Part shown: one piece after another, positions 34,501-48,644 of the stretch | Numbering within the stretch: position 1 is the stretch's first letter | Layout of the letters: every line of letters begins with the position of its first letter | DNA from: Sapria himalayana | Lineage: Eukaryota; Streptophyta; Magnoliopsida; Malpighiales; Rafflesiaceae | Direction of reading: 5' to 3' | Assembly (NCBI GenBank): GCA_029783825.1 | Contig: JAREIK010003088.1 | Coordinates: 2,031,969 to 2,095,968, forward strand | DNA length: 64,000 bases | Notes under the pieces: model-generated | The model's input: the letters and a program-made list of their open reading frames with translations, nothing else | The model's database searches: none | What the model was told of the DNA's origin: nothing | Made by a program: the position numbers and the translations under genes

Positions 34501-37500
34501 ATAAAGTTGTGAATAGGATAAAACCTATGAGATATAATGTCGAGAATAATTTTTTTGTTTATTAAAAAAAGAATCAAAAATCAAGATCATACGAGTTGGT
34601 TGCAGAACTTTCAAAGATTGACATTGGAGTTGCTATCTTATCTGGACTGTGAGAAGATTCTTTTTCACATGATTTTTCATCCTCTCCATGAAAATTTGAA
34701 TTAACTAATTGTATACTTATTAATACAAATGATTATTCAAAAATAGAATCAACTAGTATGATCCAAAAAGTTCTTGTTATCTAGTCAAGTTTTTGTAAAG
34801 AAAATCATACTAAAAATGGATAAAATATGTACTTGTTAACATTTAATTCTCTTAAGAGAATAATACTTGTTCACAAATATAGAGCTATTAGAATTAGAAT
34901 TACAAATATTAGAATAAAATATTTGATTGAAATGAGTCCCACCTTATCATATTTTGGAGAGAAATTTTGAATAGAATACTCATTCACAAATATTTTAAGA
35001 GTTATGTTGAATTAATTATCCAAATGCAATCATTAATCAAAAATCAATCAATAATCAAATATTATCAATCTTACAGCAAGGAGTGTTCTCTATTAGATAA
35101 TTAAGTTTTTTTTTTAACTAAAAATTTCTCCTGAATTCCAATTGCTCATTATGTGTTTTACTTTTCACATGGTAATAACTAGAATTTTTAATTCTTCAAC
35201 ATAGTTTCATTTAGAGGTGCCCGGCCCGGCACGAGGCATGGCACGGAAAAATTACGTGCCCGGGCCCGTGCTGTGCCGTGCCTTTTTCAATGTCACTAGC
35301 CATTGAAAAAGCATAGTTTATTTCACAACATCATCCCAACAACTACACCACATGTCATGGCAAAGACATAGTATATCACATGGCACAACACCTTACTATT
35401 TCCAATGCAGTGCTATTCTCCACCTTGTAATCTATTCATGCTCATACATTGTAGTATTTCACACACGCATATATTATTGTAGATATTTGTTCTAGAATTT
35501 ATAAAGATTTCTTTCATTTCATGTAGAAAAAAATAAGCCATATGATATAATGATAATAAACTCTTTCATAATATACAAGGGTTCCTGATCGTGTGTCTGT
35601 GTTAATGTGTGTATATATTTACATTGTTGAGCCTACTAAATGTTATGGTTTTTTGCTAAAATGGGAGAGAGAAAACATAGAGACATGACCATGAGAAAAT
35701 GGAAAACTCTGATATTATTAGAAAAAAAATTTATCATCAAATATAACATAAATCATATATATATATATATATATATTTGTGGTTTGGGACAAACCACACG
35801 TTGAGTGTTATCAAACAATAAAAGTGAAATAAAAATAACTTAAATTAAATTTTAAGAACTTTTGTAAAGATGTCTGCAATTTGATCATTGGTAAGTATGT
35901 AGGCTATAAGAATTAAACTATCATAGATCTTCTTTCGAATAAAGTGACAAGCAACCTTATTATGTGTTGTCTTTTCATGAAATACTGAATCGATATAATA
36001 TGTTTGATTATCTGGTTGTCATAATCAAGTATTATTGATCTTTAAATTGGTAGGCAAAGCTCTTCTAAGAAATAATTAGTCCATTGTAGCTTACAAGTTG
36101 TTGATGTCATAATATTATAAGTTCTCTTTATTGGATGTTGAGACAAATATCTATTTCCAATGCAATGCTATTCTCCACCCTCTTGATTTATTCATGCGTA
36201 GAAAGAGATAAGTTATAGAAGAACATGATAATAAATTCACTCTCATGATGTACAAGGGTTCTTAATTGTGTGTGTGCGCGCGTGCATATATATATATATA
36301 TATAGATTAGAAAAAAAATTCATCATTGAATATAACAAAAATTTTATATATATATGTGTGTGTGTGTGTGATTTGGGACACCACAAATTGGTGCTATTAA
36401 ACAATAAAAGAGAAATAAAAGCAACATAATAAATTAAATTTAATATTCATTTTTAAGCTGGAGCATACAAATCACAAATTTATAACTTGAAAGAAATTAA
36501 AAAAACCTATGGCACTTTAAAAATTTTTGTGAAAATATTTGCAATCTGACATTGGTAGGTACATAATCTTTAGGAATCAAACTATCTTATATCTTCTTTC
36601 GAATGAAATGATAATTAATCATGATATGTTTCTTTGTATGCTCATGAAATACTAAGTTAACAATAATGTGTTGGACTGTTTGACTATTTCAGTGATCTCT
36701 AAATTGATAGGAAAAACTCTTTTAAGAAATGATTGGTTTGGTGTAGCTCATAAGTTGTTGATATAATAATTTTATTTTCCATACTTATATTGAATGTGAA
36801 AATAATTATAACCTCTTATTTTTTTTAGGAAATAAGATTATCTGCAAAAAAATATAAAAAATTTACATTGATTCTTTTCTCTACAATCATTAAAGTTTAA
36901 CTAGAATTGGAAAATCTTTATTTGATTATGCTTATATGTTTAAACATAATATCACATTTTGAAGTTTTATGTATATACTTGAAGTTCCAAAAAATTGCAT
37001 TAATATTAATTTATTTAGGAGAATCTATAAAATGATTAACTATATTGATAATATAAGTAATATCTAGTCTAATGCCTATTAGATAATTTAGTTTTTTTAT
37101 GATCATTTTATTCATAGTGGAGTCAACCGATGAATCAATATGTGTAGATAAGTCTATTACTAAATCAAATGGTGTGTAATTAGGTACATATCCTGACAGA
37201 TCATTGTTAAATAAAATTTTCAAAGCATATTTTATACTTAGAAAATGTTTTATGCATTTTATATTTTTTGTTTGAAGCTCATTTTGTAAACATGAATTCA
37301 GTTAGGATGTACCTAACTAAGCATCTTATGCAATCAACATATTATCAAAATATACTTTTAATATCATATACTCATGTCTTGATCCATGTCGAAATAAATA
37401 GGAATAATCTGGCATACATCTTAGACTAAATTTAGTAAGTTAAGAATAAAATTGATTAAACTATCATAAGAAACTGCTTTATCTCATAAATGACTTCGTA

Positions 37501-40500
37501 GTCTTCATCTAGATCATTATGAATGGATGCATTCCTTTCATCTATTTGATATACGATCCATTTGTATGAAGCCTCAGTTAAGATTAATAATTTATAGTGG
37601 CTAATTTGGCCACTTGAGAGAAAATATCCTAGTAGTCAATATTATATGTTTGCATAAAATTTTTTGTTACCAATTTAGCGATGAGCCAATTACTATTTTC
37701 TTTGGATCGCATCTTCTTCCCATACACATCTATATTTCACTACTAATTTATCAATGAGTTTTGGAATGAGATCTCTTGTATTATTAGATGTGATTATCTT
37801 CAATTCTTCCAATGTAATTTGTTATCATTCTAAATGAATAAGCATCTTATAAAGAGTGTCTGAGATTTTGTAATTATCAAATAAAGATAAAAAATTAAAA
37901 TATATAGTACTACAATTAGATGTGTCAAACGGGCTGGCCCAGCATGGTCCTCTCAGTTTTAGGCTGCCCAACCGAGCTATCGTGCCAGGCCATACACAAC
38001 ACATTGCAGTAATCGTGTCGTGCTTGGCCCGGCATGGACCCTCGGCTCAAAAACCATTGGGTTTGGCCCGGTTTGGGTCTGACGAAATCCTAATTTTTTA
38101 AAAAAATTAGGATTTCGGTGGTGTGCCACCACGCCACCGTGCCTCTTCGCCATTTCGGGGCTCGGCAAGCCTCGTCTGTCGGGCATCGGCTCGTATTAAT
38201 CATGTTTGGTGTGTGGTCACATGCTGTACCCACGTGCCGGCATGACATGACGAGCCATGGCACAAGCACGATTGAACCGTGCTGTGCCTATGCCAGGCCG
38301 GGCTGGCCCAGCCCATTTGACACATTTAACTACAATGAGAATTAAAAAATATCAGAGATAATGAATATCGAGTAGAACATGTTCTTGGTTCATTCTGTAA
38401 TGCAATATGAATGTTCAAGTTATTAATTTGAGTTGGATTCATTAATATGATAGATGACTTATCTAGAATGAATTATGAATGTATTTGTCTAAGATATGTC
38501 TTTACAATGTGATAATCAAGTCTCCTAACTCTCATCTTTCTTTCTTGATGTGACTTACATTTCATGTCTGTGAAATAGTTACATTAGTCTCCTATCCAAG
38601 GTGCATTGTCCTAGGAGAGATGTTATTACTCTTCTTGAAATTAGTCATGCTAGTTATATGAAGTGTAAGTATACGAACATGGTCAATCATTACTTCTCTG
38701 AGGAATATCCTAAGAAGTACGAACATGGATACATACACGGGGATACGACATGACAGGATATGGGAATACGATAAATTTTTAAAAACTAGGATACGGATAT
38801 GGCTAAGACATGACATAATAAAATAAAAAATATATAAATATTATCTTTAAAAAATAAATATATTTTCATATTATATATTACATATTTAAAAATTAAAATC
38901 ATGTATTTAAACCCCCCTCACCCCACTGCCCAAGTTTCATAATTTTATGTAATTTTTTTTGTTTATTACATTTTGTATATTTAATAAATAATTATATTTA
39001 AAAATTAAAATGATGCATTTAAATCCCCACTAATGTTACTGCTTTGACACTTTCACCCCATGTTATTGTTTCAAAATCTCGAAGACAATCCCCCGCCGTT
39101 ACTTCTTCTCTGAGTTTGAGACTCAAAAGTTGGCGTCCACTTGGCGTTGCCCGAGTTGTTGAAGCCGACAAGCCGTAGCACATAGACTTTATTACGTGTC
39201 AGATACTTATCAAACACATCTGTCCGATATGTCACATGACGTATCTGACACGGATGGTCAACGATACGCCACGTGACATATCAGACATTTATTCGACGCG
39301 TGTCCGTACCATATCCACGTGTCGGACACGGGGACATGACTGTAGTATAATGTATCCGTGCTTCTTAGGGAATAACAATTCAACAAAGAAACAATCTTAC
39401 TATTATAATGTCTGAAGGTATGTTTTCATGGATCTAATCTGTAAAGGACTTATCCTCTAAGAACATAATCTCTTCTATTCTTTGAGCCCCACATATCCCA
39501 AAGTTTATAGCTATTATTTCTTTTGTCTTTTGCTTTACTTTGTGTTTTGATGGGGTCATCCAATATTTGGGCTGCTTCATCCATTTTGCTCCTTATGTAA
39601 GGATGTTTCACATATCAAGTTTTATGGAGTTGAATAAATGTTTAATTTTTTTCTACTGTTTATTTTCTACGCCATCAAAATGATGATTCTTTGTAAGAAA
39701 GCTATGAGATCAATTTGTGTTGGTAGTAGCTCTTTCATCCTATTGCGAAGATGTGTCCAACCCACAAAATGGGGTGCATCATTTCGATGAGTAAATCCAA
39801 AAGTAAGAATTAAAAAGAACATTCATATAAATGAATAGTGTTGGATGAATCAACGTACGTTGCTAAATACTAATTTTTATTGCGCGTAATATGGGAACCA
39901 AATACTTTCAATCACTCTCAAGTCCAAGCAAAGTTATAATAAAATACCAATGGAGTCTTTGTCCTATTGGCAAAGGCAGATGTATTACAGGGGAGAAGAC
40001 TTGAGTTTAAATCTTTACTCTGCGTATGTGGAACTGTGCCTCCCAAAAAAATCTCTAAAGTGGCTGGGCCAAATGAGTATTTTCTGGGATATGGGGCAGC
40101 CCAAGCGGTGGGGCCAGTCACTGTAAAAAGCTTACTCGAACCTTAGTTTTTTATAGTACTTATAAAAAAAAAAGCTATAATTAAATAATCAACTGGTTAT
40201 ATTATTATTTATGTTGAATGAAACTCATGATAATATAAACAAAAAATGGAAAATATAAATAAATCTCACTTAATACATAATGATAATCTACCAATTCTTT
40301 TATAAATAGGTAGAAATTATGATTATATATTTGATGCTCTCATCAAACAACAAATATACAAAGAAAAAAAGTAAAGATATAAAAATGGTATGAACTCCTA
40401 CTCTCATTGGGTTAATGTGTAAATATTCATAATTTTAGCTATGGAAGAAATAGAAGTAAACCAAACACTTAACAAAATCTTTGTAAATATTTTGGTTAGT

Positions 40501-43500
40501 TGATCTGTTGTTGGAATAGAGATAATAATAATGATTTCATCCTACATTTTTGACAAGAGAAAGATATAATTTATCTCTATGTGTTTTGCCTATTCGTAGA
40601 ATATTGGATTGGAGTCTATATATATCTTATTGTCTGATAGTTACAGTAAAATATAGTGAGAAGAATTTGAAAATCTAATATTTAAAATATATGCTTGATT
40701 CAAAGAATCTCACGGGTGCTTGAGGCCATTATTTTATGTTTTGCTTCTGCTTAAGAATTTAAAATTATTGTTTCTATCTTATTTTTTTAGAAAATAATAA
40801 TATTAATTAAAAAAATTATAATAATTTATTGTGGATCTCCTGTTTGTGCAAATTGATATCTAACTGAAGTTTAAATAATGTTATCTCCAGGAAATAGGAC
40901 TATCTTCAGCTAATCTCACCAGATTAGCTGCAGAGGTCTAGGATCACTAAACTAGATGCTAATCCATAAGGATTTGAGAATAATTAATTGTATTAACTAA
41001 ATAAGTTATATTTATTCTGATAATAATCATATAATTAAATTTTAATAATTTTTTTTTGTATGTACTCGAGTCAACAGGAGAACCCATATCAGATGAAAGG
41101 TTTGTAGTTGGCTAAATTTGAGTGTCTTCTCGAGCACAATCTAAAACACTAACATCTAATATATGACAACACAATATTTGTAATGGCATAAGATATTAGA
41201 CACCGTAACATAATAATACACACACACACACACTCACACAATAATATGTTACAACAAATAATACACACACACGCACACACATAATAATATGTTACAACAA
41301 ATAATACACACACACACACACACACACACTCTTTGGCATAACTAATATAATATAAATTCAAATAACATAAACTAAGTTGAAACAAAGATAAAGAAATAAA
41401 AAGATAGTGAGATGTGATTGAGACCAAACTTGAGGGGGGGCAAAGCTAATATGAGAGGGATGATTTCAGTTGTTAAAGAATAGAAGGATTTGGAAGTGAG
41501 AGGAGCAGAGAAGTAAGAGCAAAGCAATTCTTTTTGCGCAAAACCAAGTTATTCAGTTTCTTAATTTCCATTCAAAAATCTTGTCAATTACATCAGTCTT
41601 TCTGCACAACAAAACTGTGTGTATAAAAAATTTACTGATGTACGATTGAAACTCTTGTATTCCCTTTTAAGAAGTCGAATGGTTGTCCTATTGATTTCTT
41701 ACTTGGCGACCGTATCTTTTTGTCCATCTGTCAGCATATCACAGCTGTTCGACTGACTTGACAAGTGATTCACCTCATCGACATGGATAATTACATGTCG
41801 GTTCATGAGATGGTGCTGTCTTCCACTATTGTTATTGTGAATGCTCCCAAAAGAACTACACTTTTTTTTGTTGTTGGCATAACCAGGGTTTCGGCCACAC
41901 CATTTTCAGGAAAGGGGGAGAGATGTCATAAAATAGCATTTGAATACAATATCATATATATATATATATATATAAACATTAAAAATAACAAATAAAATAT
42001 CATAACCCATCATATGTGGTCGGCATACATAATTTTTATGTGTTTGAATGAATTAAACGAAATGAAATTCTCATCATACTCTCATTGTGTGCTTAATATG
42101 AAGTTCTAGGTTTGTTAATTTGAAAATCAAATTGAAATCAAAAGAAATAAAGGCAAATTTGTTCACATTGAAAATCAAAACATTTTTAATAATGTCTTTG
42201 CTTGTGTTGGATATTTGGGATTGTTAGGAGTTTGCTAGATAACGTTCTTCTGTTCTTGGACCAGGCTCAATTTCTCCCAATTCGCTACAACTTGCGCGCA
42301 TAAATATAGATAGATCGGTTGAATTCTCATATCAAGAACTTTCCGATGCGACTGATGGGTTCAGCTTGGCAAACAAGATTGGCGAAGGTGGCTATGGGTC
42401 TGTGTACTATGCTGAACTAAGAGGCGAGGTTTGCTCCTTGATACCCCCTGTCACTTTCTGATAATTGGAGACTGGGTTTTATAACCGTGAACACTCACTC
42501 AGCTTGCCAACATGAAACCAAGCCTTTTGCAACTTACGGTTTGTGGTGGCTGAAATTTGACTTGAAAAACTAGTGTGGTACTATTGGCTGCCATGTGGGT
42601 TGTCTTGTGCAAAACCACAAGTCTTCATGTACAAGATCACGTGTAACTTGTATCATACTTGGCTAAGCCTTCTGTGACAAGATTTTGTCTAGAGAAAAAA
42701 AAAAAAAAGAACAATTAAATGGTAACATGTTTGCCCCATTGCTATCACCGTCACTACCAAATATCACCCTAAACACTATTGATCAAAACACCAACACATT
42801 TTCATTTTTGGTAAAAAAGTATATTTTTTATATATCAAGCATTTATATAGAGGTGTCAACCGGGCCGGCCCGGCACGGAAATTTTCCGTGCCTGGGCTCG
42901 TGCCGTGCCGTGCCGAGGCCAACCGGGCCTCGTGCCGTGCCGTGTCGAGGCCAACCGAGCCTCGTGCCTTGCCTGACCTGGCACGGTACCGTGGCCCGTT
43001 GGTACGATATCTTGCTTAAATCAATTTTTTTTGAAAAAATTAGTGTTACGGTAGCTCAGAAACCCTACTTTTTTTTTAAATTAGGGGTTTGGGCGGGCCG
43101 AAATCCTAATTTATTTTGTAAATTTGAGTTTCGGGAGCGTGAATTCCAAATTTTTTTTTAATTTAGGGTTTTGGGTGCGCCGAAACTCTAATTTTTATTA
43201 ATTTAGGGTTCGGCCTCATCGGGCCGAACCTGGAAGATCGTGCCGCGGACCCGTGCCGGGCTAGGCACGGCACGGTATAGTAACCGTGACGTGCCTGGCC
43301 AGGAACGAAAACACGGCTGGCCTGAAAAAAACGTGCCGGGCCGGCCCGGCACGTGCCGTTTGACACCTTTATATTTATACTAAATTTCGTTGCAGAGTAA
43401 TAATTACCTTTTGCTAAAAATTAAATGAAAAATCACATAAACACCCATAGAAAAATTTATCAATCTCTGCATAAGTTTGGAATGTGGATTAGAGGCACCC

Positions 43501-43680
43501 ATATATAATGAGATAATCGGATTGGAGCAACTTACATGCTGGATGTTAATATTAATAATGCAATAATGTAAAAATAAAAAAAATAAAATAATAATACATG
43601 TTGTAAACTACTACACTCTCTCTCAAGATGGTACGACTTATTGAAGACTCTAATGAAATTGATTGCTAGCTACTTTGCTT

Positions 43681-43713
<33 letters not shown>

Positions 43714-46274
43714 TATAATAATGATGCTATAATGAATCTTCTTTCTAAAGAATAAGAATTTCATCTTTATGTCTCACTGTATGATTGTTAACATAAAATA
43801 AATAAAATAAGTGAATTTTTGTTCTTAAGTAGGTGCTGAATCTATTATATTTAACAGGTAACTGCCGCAATCATCCAAACTATGTATATGTACTTTATCT
43901 CAAAAAATATTCTTTGTTTCTTAGTGCATATTTATGCCTCAATGTGTAAGGAGTTATATCTGAGAGGATGTATTAATGAAGATCTAAGAAATGATTAATT
44001 ATATTAACTATATAATCTATAATTTTTTTGTAAGTAATAAAGTTAATTGGATTCATATCACATATCAAATAAGAAATTAATATCTTTATCATTAAAAATA
44101 TATGTTGGAGCACAATCCAAAAGTTACATCTCTATGTGAGTATCAGTCACTTATCCTCTCTATAATAAAATAATCTTTTTGCTCGAGTGGGTTATTTCTA
44201 TCTAAATAAAATATGTGGGTCTTTCAACTTATTATCTTTCATGATTAGAATATTATTCACGTACAAAATGTGTAAATTTATTATTTTATTATAACTTTTC
44301 TAAAAAAATAAAGAAAATTTCACAACACACCTAAGTAGTCAGGCTCTCTGTGACTGTCTGTGTGAAAACCTTGTAAACATGGCTTTCCTTAAAATATATT
44401 TTATAGTTTAGAAATTACTTTCAACTGTTTTATGTCATACAATATATTTTATAATTTATAAATTACTTTAAATTGTGCTGCTTGAAATTTATTTTGGTGT
44501 TTCATATGCATATTATCCTCAAAGTCAATGAATAGATATAGTAATCATGTCTAACTAATGTATTTTTTATCTATGAGATATTATTAGTGATGTAACAAAT
44601 TATGTGATAATTATTTTGGCTATTAGAAAAAAAATTTCTTGATAACAATATTTTTGCGACTTCCTTCGCCCAAATCCTATTTTAGGGTAATCTACTCTCT
44701 CATATAAACATTTCTAAATAGTAGATACCTACTTGTAATTAATAATAATTTTTTTTGAATGTCATGATATTAATTTTGAAGTTTTATTGGAAACATTAGT
44801 ATTTTAATATTATCAAAAAATTAGTAAAAGAAATAAAATAAAGAATAATACATAAATATTATAAATTTTATGAAATTGAGTATTGAGCATAACTCAATTA
44901 TTTTTTTCCTGATGATGATCAAAAGGTCAAGATCAGAGAAGCTAATTTCTGGATTATCAAACTCTTTGGTAGATTCATCTCTTGCTTGAGTAGCATGCGT
45001 GCCCCTTTTTCCTAGTATGGTAAAAAATAAAAAGTATTTGTATTATCTTTGAGTACTAGATTTTTCAAGAAATATATACTTCATGGCTTTATTTAAGCGT
45101 TCTTTTATTTTCTTATAAAGAGAAATTATGAATAAAATTAATACTCATAAATACTCTCTGAGGTAGATTCGAATGGAAATATTATTTTTATAGTTGGGAA
45201 TGTTAAATGGAGATGTTGTGGGATACGAAATTGAATATTAAAGTTTAAAATAAATGAATTTGGGAAATATTATTTTCCATTATTCCTGCAACTTTTTTAT
45301 TTTTTTTTTTTTTTGCGTTGCTTGTCAATACTTAGCATTGTTTTCATTATGCTTGCAAGAACTCTCTTCTGCCCCTTACTCCGGGCGTAATTCATTTCGT
45401 ACTTGTTCCCGTAGAAAACAGCGATCAAGAGGATGGACATGCGGTTCTCAAAGGAATTCGTTGCTGAGCTTCAGGTTCTAACACATGTTCATCATGTGAA
45501 CCTGGTAACTCTCACCTCCACTCCATCATACGAATATTGGTTAAGCGTAAGCTTGCGTGGCCGGCCCAGGGGCCTTTTCGTCGCATGGAAAATTTATGTT
45601 CCACTCGACCTCGCTTTGTTGCCGAGCCGCGACACAGATGCTTTATTTAGAATAATTTTTGGAGTAAATTTATGTGTTGTTTGGGACTTCTTCCCACTTT
45701 GCCCCTTCGCTCATCTTATGCATTACGTGTGGATGCTGCGTGTGCTATTTCGTTGTAGGTCAGTTTAATCGGATATTGTGTGGAGGGTTTTCTTTTCCTG
45801 GTTTACGAGTTTATTGAGAACGGAAACTTGAGCTACCACTTGCGGGGGTCTGGTGAGAATGCACGTGCACGTGCTGATCTTCTGCGAGGCTGGCGGTGAA
45901 TTATTGTGATCTGGATGGCTCTGTTCTTGGTTTCAGGGCCGGACCCTTTGCCATGGTCCACTCGAGTGCAAATCGCTATCGAATCCGCTCGGGGTCTCGA
46001 GTATATTCACGAGCACACTGTTCCTGTTTATATACACCGAGATATTAAATCTGCAAATATATTGATCGACAAGGACTTCCATGCCAAGGTGCGTGTCGTT
46101 GTTCCCCCGGTGAGTGCCATCCACGTCGATGCTGATTCATGCCGGTGCTGTGGTGTTTCCAACGCAGGTTGCTGATTTTGGCTTGACGAAGCTCGTCGAG
46201 GTAGGCGGGGTGGCTCTTCCCTCCCGCCTAGTTGGGACATTCGGATATATGCCACCAGAGTGAGACACGAGCTT

Positions 46275-46311
<37 letters not shown>

Positions 46312-48612
46312 GAATATGTGAATTGAAATAATAAATACTTATAATTAAAAATAAACCATCTATCTTGTAATTTTTTATTTTTTTATTTTTATTTCATGTA
46401 TTTTGGAGAGTCGTGTTTAGTGTTTTCACCTATTAATTACATGTTGAGGTGATTTTTATTTCAACTTGTTAATATGATATAAGTATAACCAGTTATAAAA
46501 ATTTCTGATATATTCACCGATATGTCTCTGAAATAACTCTAAATTCTAAGTATCGATATATCGGTCAAGAATGATATATCTATCTTTGATTTGTGCTCAT
46601 ATGTAAATACGCACCGATATATCTTCGATATATCCAATATATCTTTAAAATTTAAGTAACGATATATCTGTAGAAATTGACATTTTTATCCTTGGGTATA
46701 ACAGCAAAAAAAAGAGAAAAATATAGTGGTCCCAGATCACTCTTTCTTCTTGTCGGGACGATGGTCGTTGTTATAGGATCGATTCCCAATGCCGACAATA
46801 GCCCTTTGAGTTTTTTATCCTCGTTAAAGGTAAGATATTTTTCCTAATAATTCTTAAGTGTTGGATGTGGTTGGAGGCCAAACCACTTAAGATTTCACAA
46901 TGGTTGGGAGGGGAGAGAGAGAGAGAGAGAGAGAGAGAGGAGGAATGAGAGAGAATAGGAGAGAAGAAAATAAATAAATCAAATGACACGCAACCTAAAC
47001 ACCCTTTCACTTATGATACGTGTAGTTTAACTAGTGGGGATGCCGAAAAATTGATCATATTATGTCACTGAGCAATTTAATTTATACGAGGCAGATTGAG
47101 AAACATTAGAGAGATGTTTTGCTTGTTTATTAGTTATAACTGAGACAAAAATATGAGAACTCAATTCAGTGCACACACAGCGAAAAGATGGATCATATTA
47201 GGGATAATTATTTGGAGTTATTTTAAGGAGGAAGCCTAGAGCATTACAAATAGTTAAGGAGGATAGTCTGACTAGTATATTCTAGTTGGTCAGTAGTAGT
47301 AGTAGATTTTTTTTAGTCTCTAGGTATTCTAACTCTTATGTTTTTTTTCTACTTCAGACTCTTGAATTATCAACTAAGGAGTTATTACTTATATTACAAC
47401 TACCAATCCATTTGTTCATCATCTTTTTTTTTTTTTTTTTGAGAAATATGATATCAAATGACAAGTCATCAAATGTTATTAGTTGTTCATCTCTTCCTCA
47501 TATTTTATTTATTCTCATATTTATCTCTTGTGAGTTGTTATTCTAGCAACTCAGTGTTCATTATTTTTTATCTTTAATCAATTATTTCTATTTGTTAGTA
47601 GAATTATAAGACTTCGAGCAAGATTTTATTTGTGATTGAGCAAAATAGATATCTCACTAGATAATCAAGTATGATTGATTAACTTCTTAGTCACTTATAA
47701 TCCTAGCTAAGATGATAATATTATATCTTACTTAGTGTTGAGAATTTTCAGTGATAAAAATTTTTGATTATCCACCGATATATCTCTAAAATATTCATAA
47801 ATTCTAAGTATCAATTTATCTGTCAAGAACGATATAATTAGCATTGATTTGTACTTATATGTAAATACACACCGATATATCTTTCATATATCTAATATAT
47901 CCTTGAGAGCATACTAGAGTATTGTCGGTAAGGACCCATCCTCCTCTAGTGTTGTTTCTCCCCCCGCCCACTAGATTATTGTCGGTAAGGATTACCATCC
48001 TATGTTATATATCCAAACATACGAGGACATAGTAGAGACTTATATGGTATCTTGCTAATGGGAGATGGTGAGTTGAGAGTTATGAGATACTGATGATCTA
48101 CTCCATGATGCCGTCTCATCACATATGAGGGTTTTAGTTGAAGTTGATACACTCGCAACAATTAGTTTGTCGAGTTCTCTTTCAACAAATATTCTGATTG
48201 ATCAAGATTTAATTTTTTTGTCAGATGCGACTCAAGTTGATTCTATTGCTTTCATGAAAATTATAGAAAAGATTAATTATATAATTATTGCCAAATCATG
48301 TGTTAATTACGTGATCGTTATAATTACTTTTTTTTTTTTTTAGGTTTTTCTCTGTAGATTCATATGCACATATCTTTTTTGCATACTGAGATATGTGAAG
48401 AAATCTGTAAGGCTTAGAATCTCTTTCAGTGTGTCTGATAGTTCTAGCACACATACAAGTAGCTGAATATTCAAATTTAAGTTGGGTACCAGCTTATGCC
48501 GAGAGATCTATTATAAGTTTATCTACATTTTTGTACCAACTTTTCATGAATTTTGGTAATAATATAAAAAAATATGCAGGATTCACAATATATATATGCA
48601 TGTATGTGCGCA

Positions 48613-48644
<32 letters not shown>

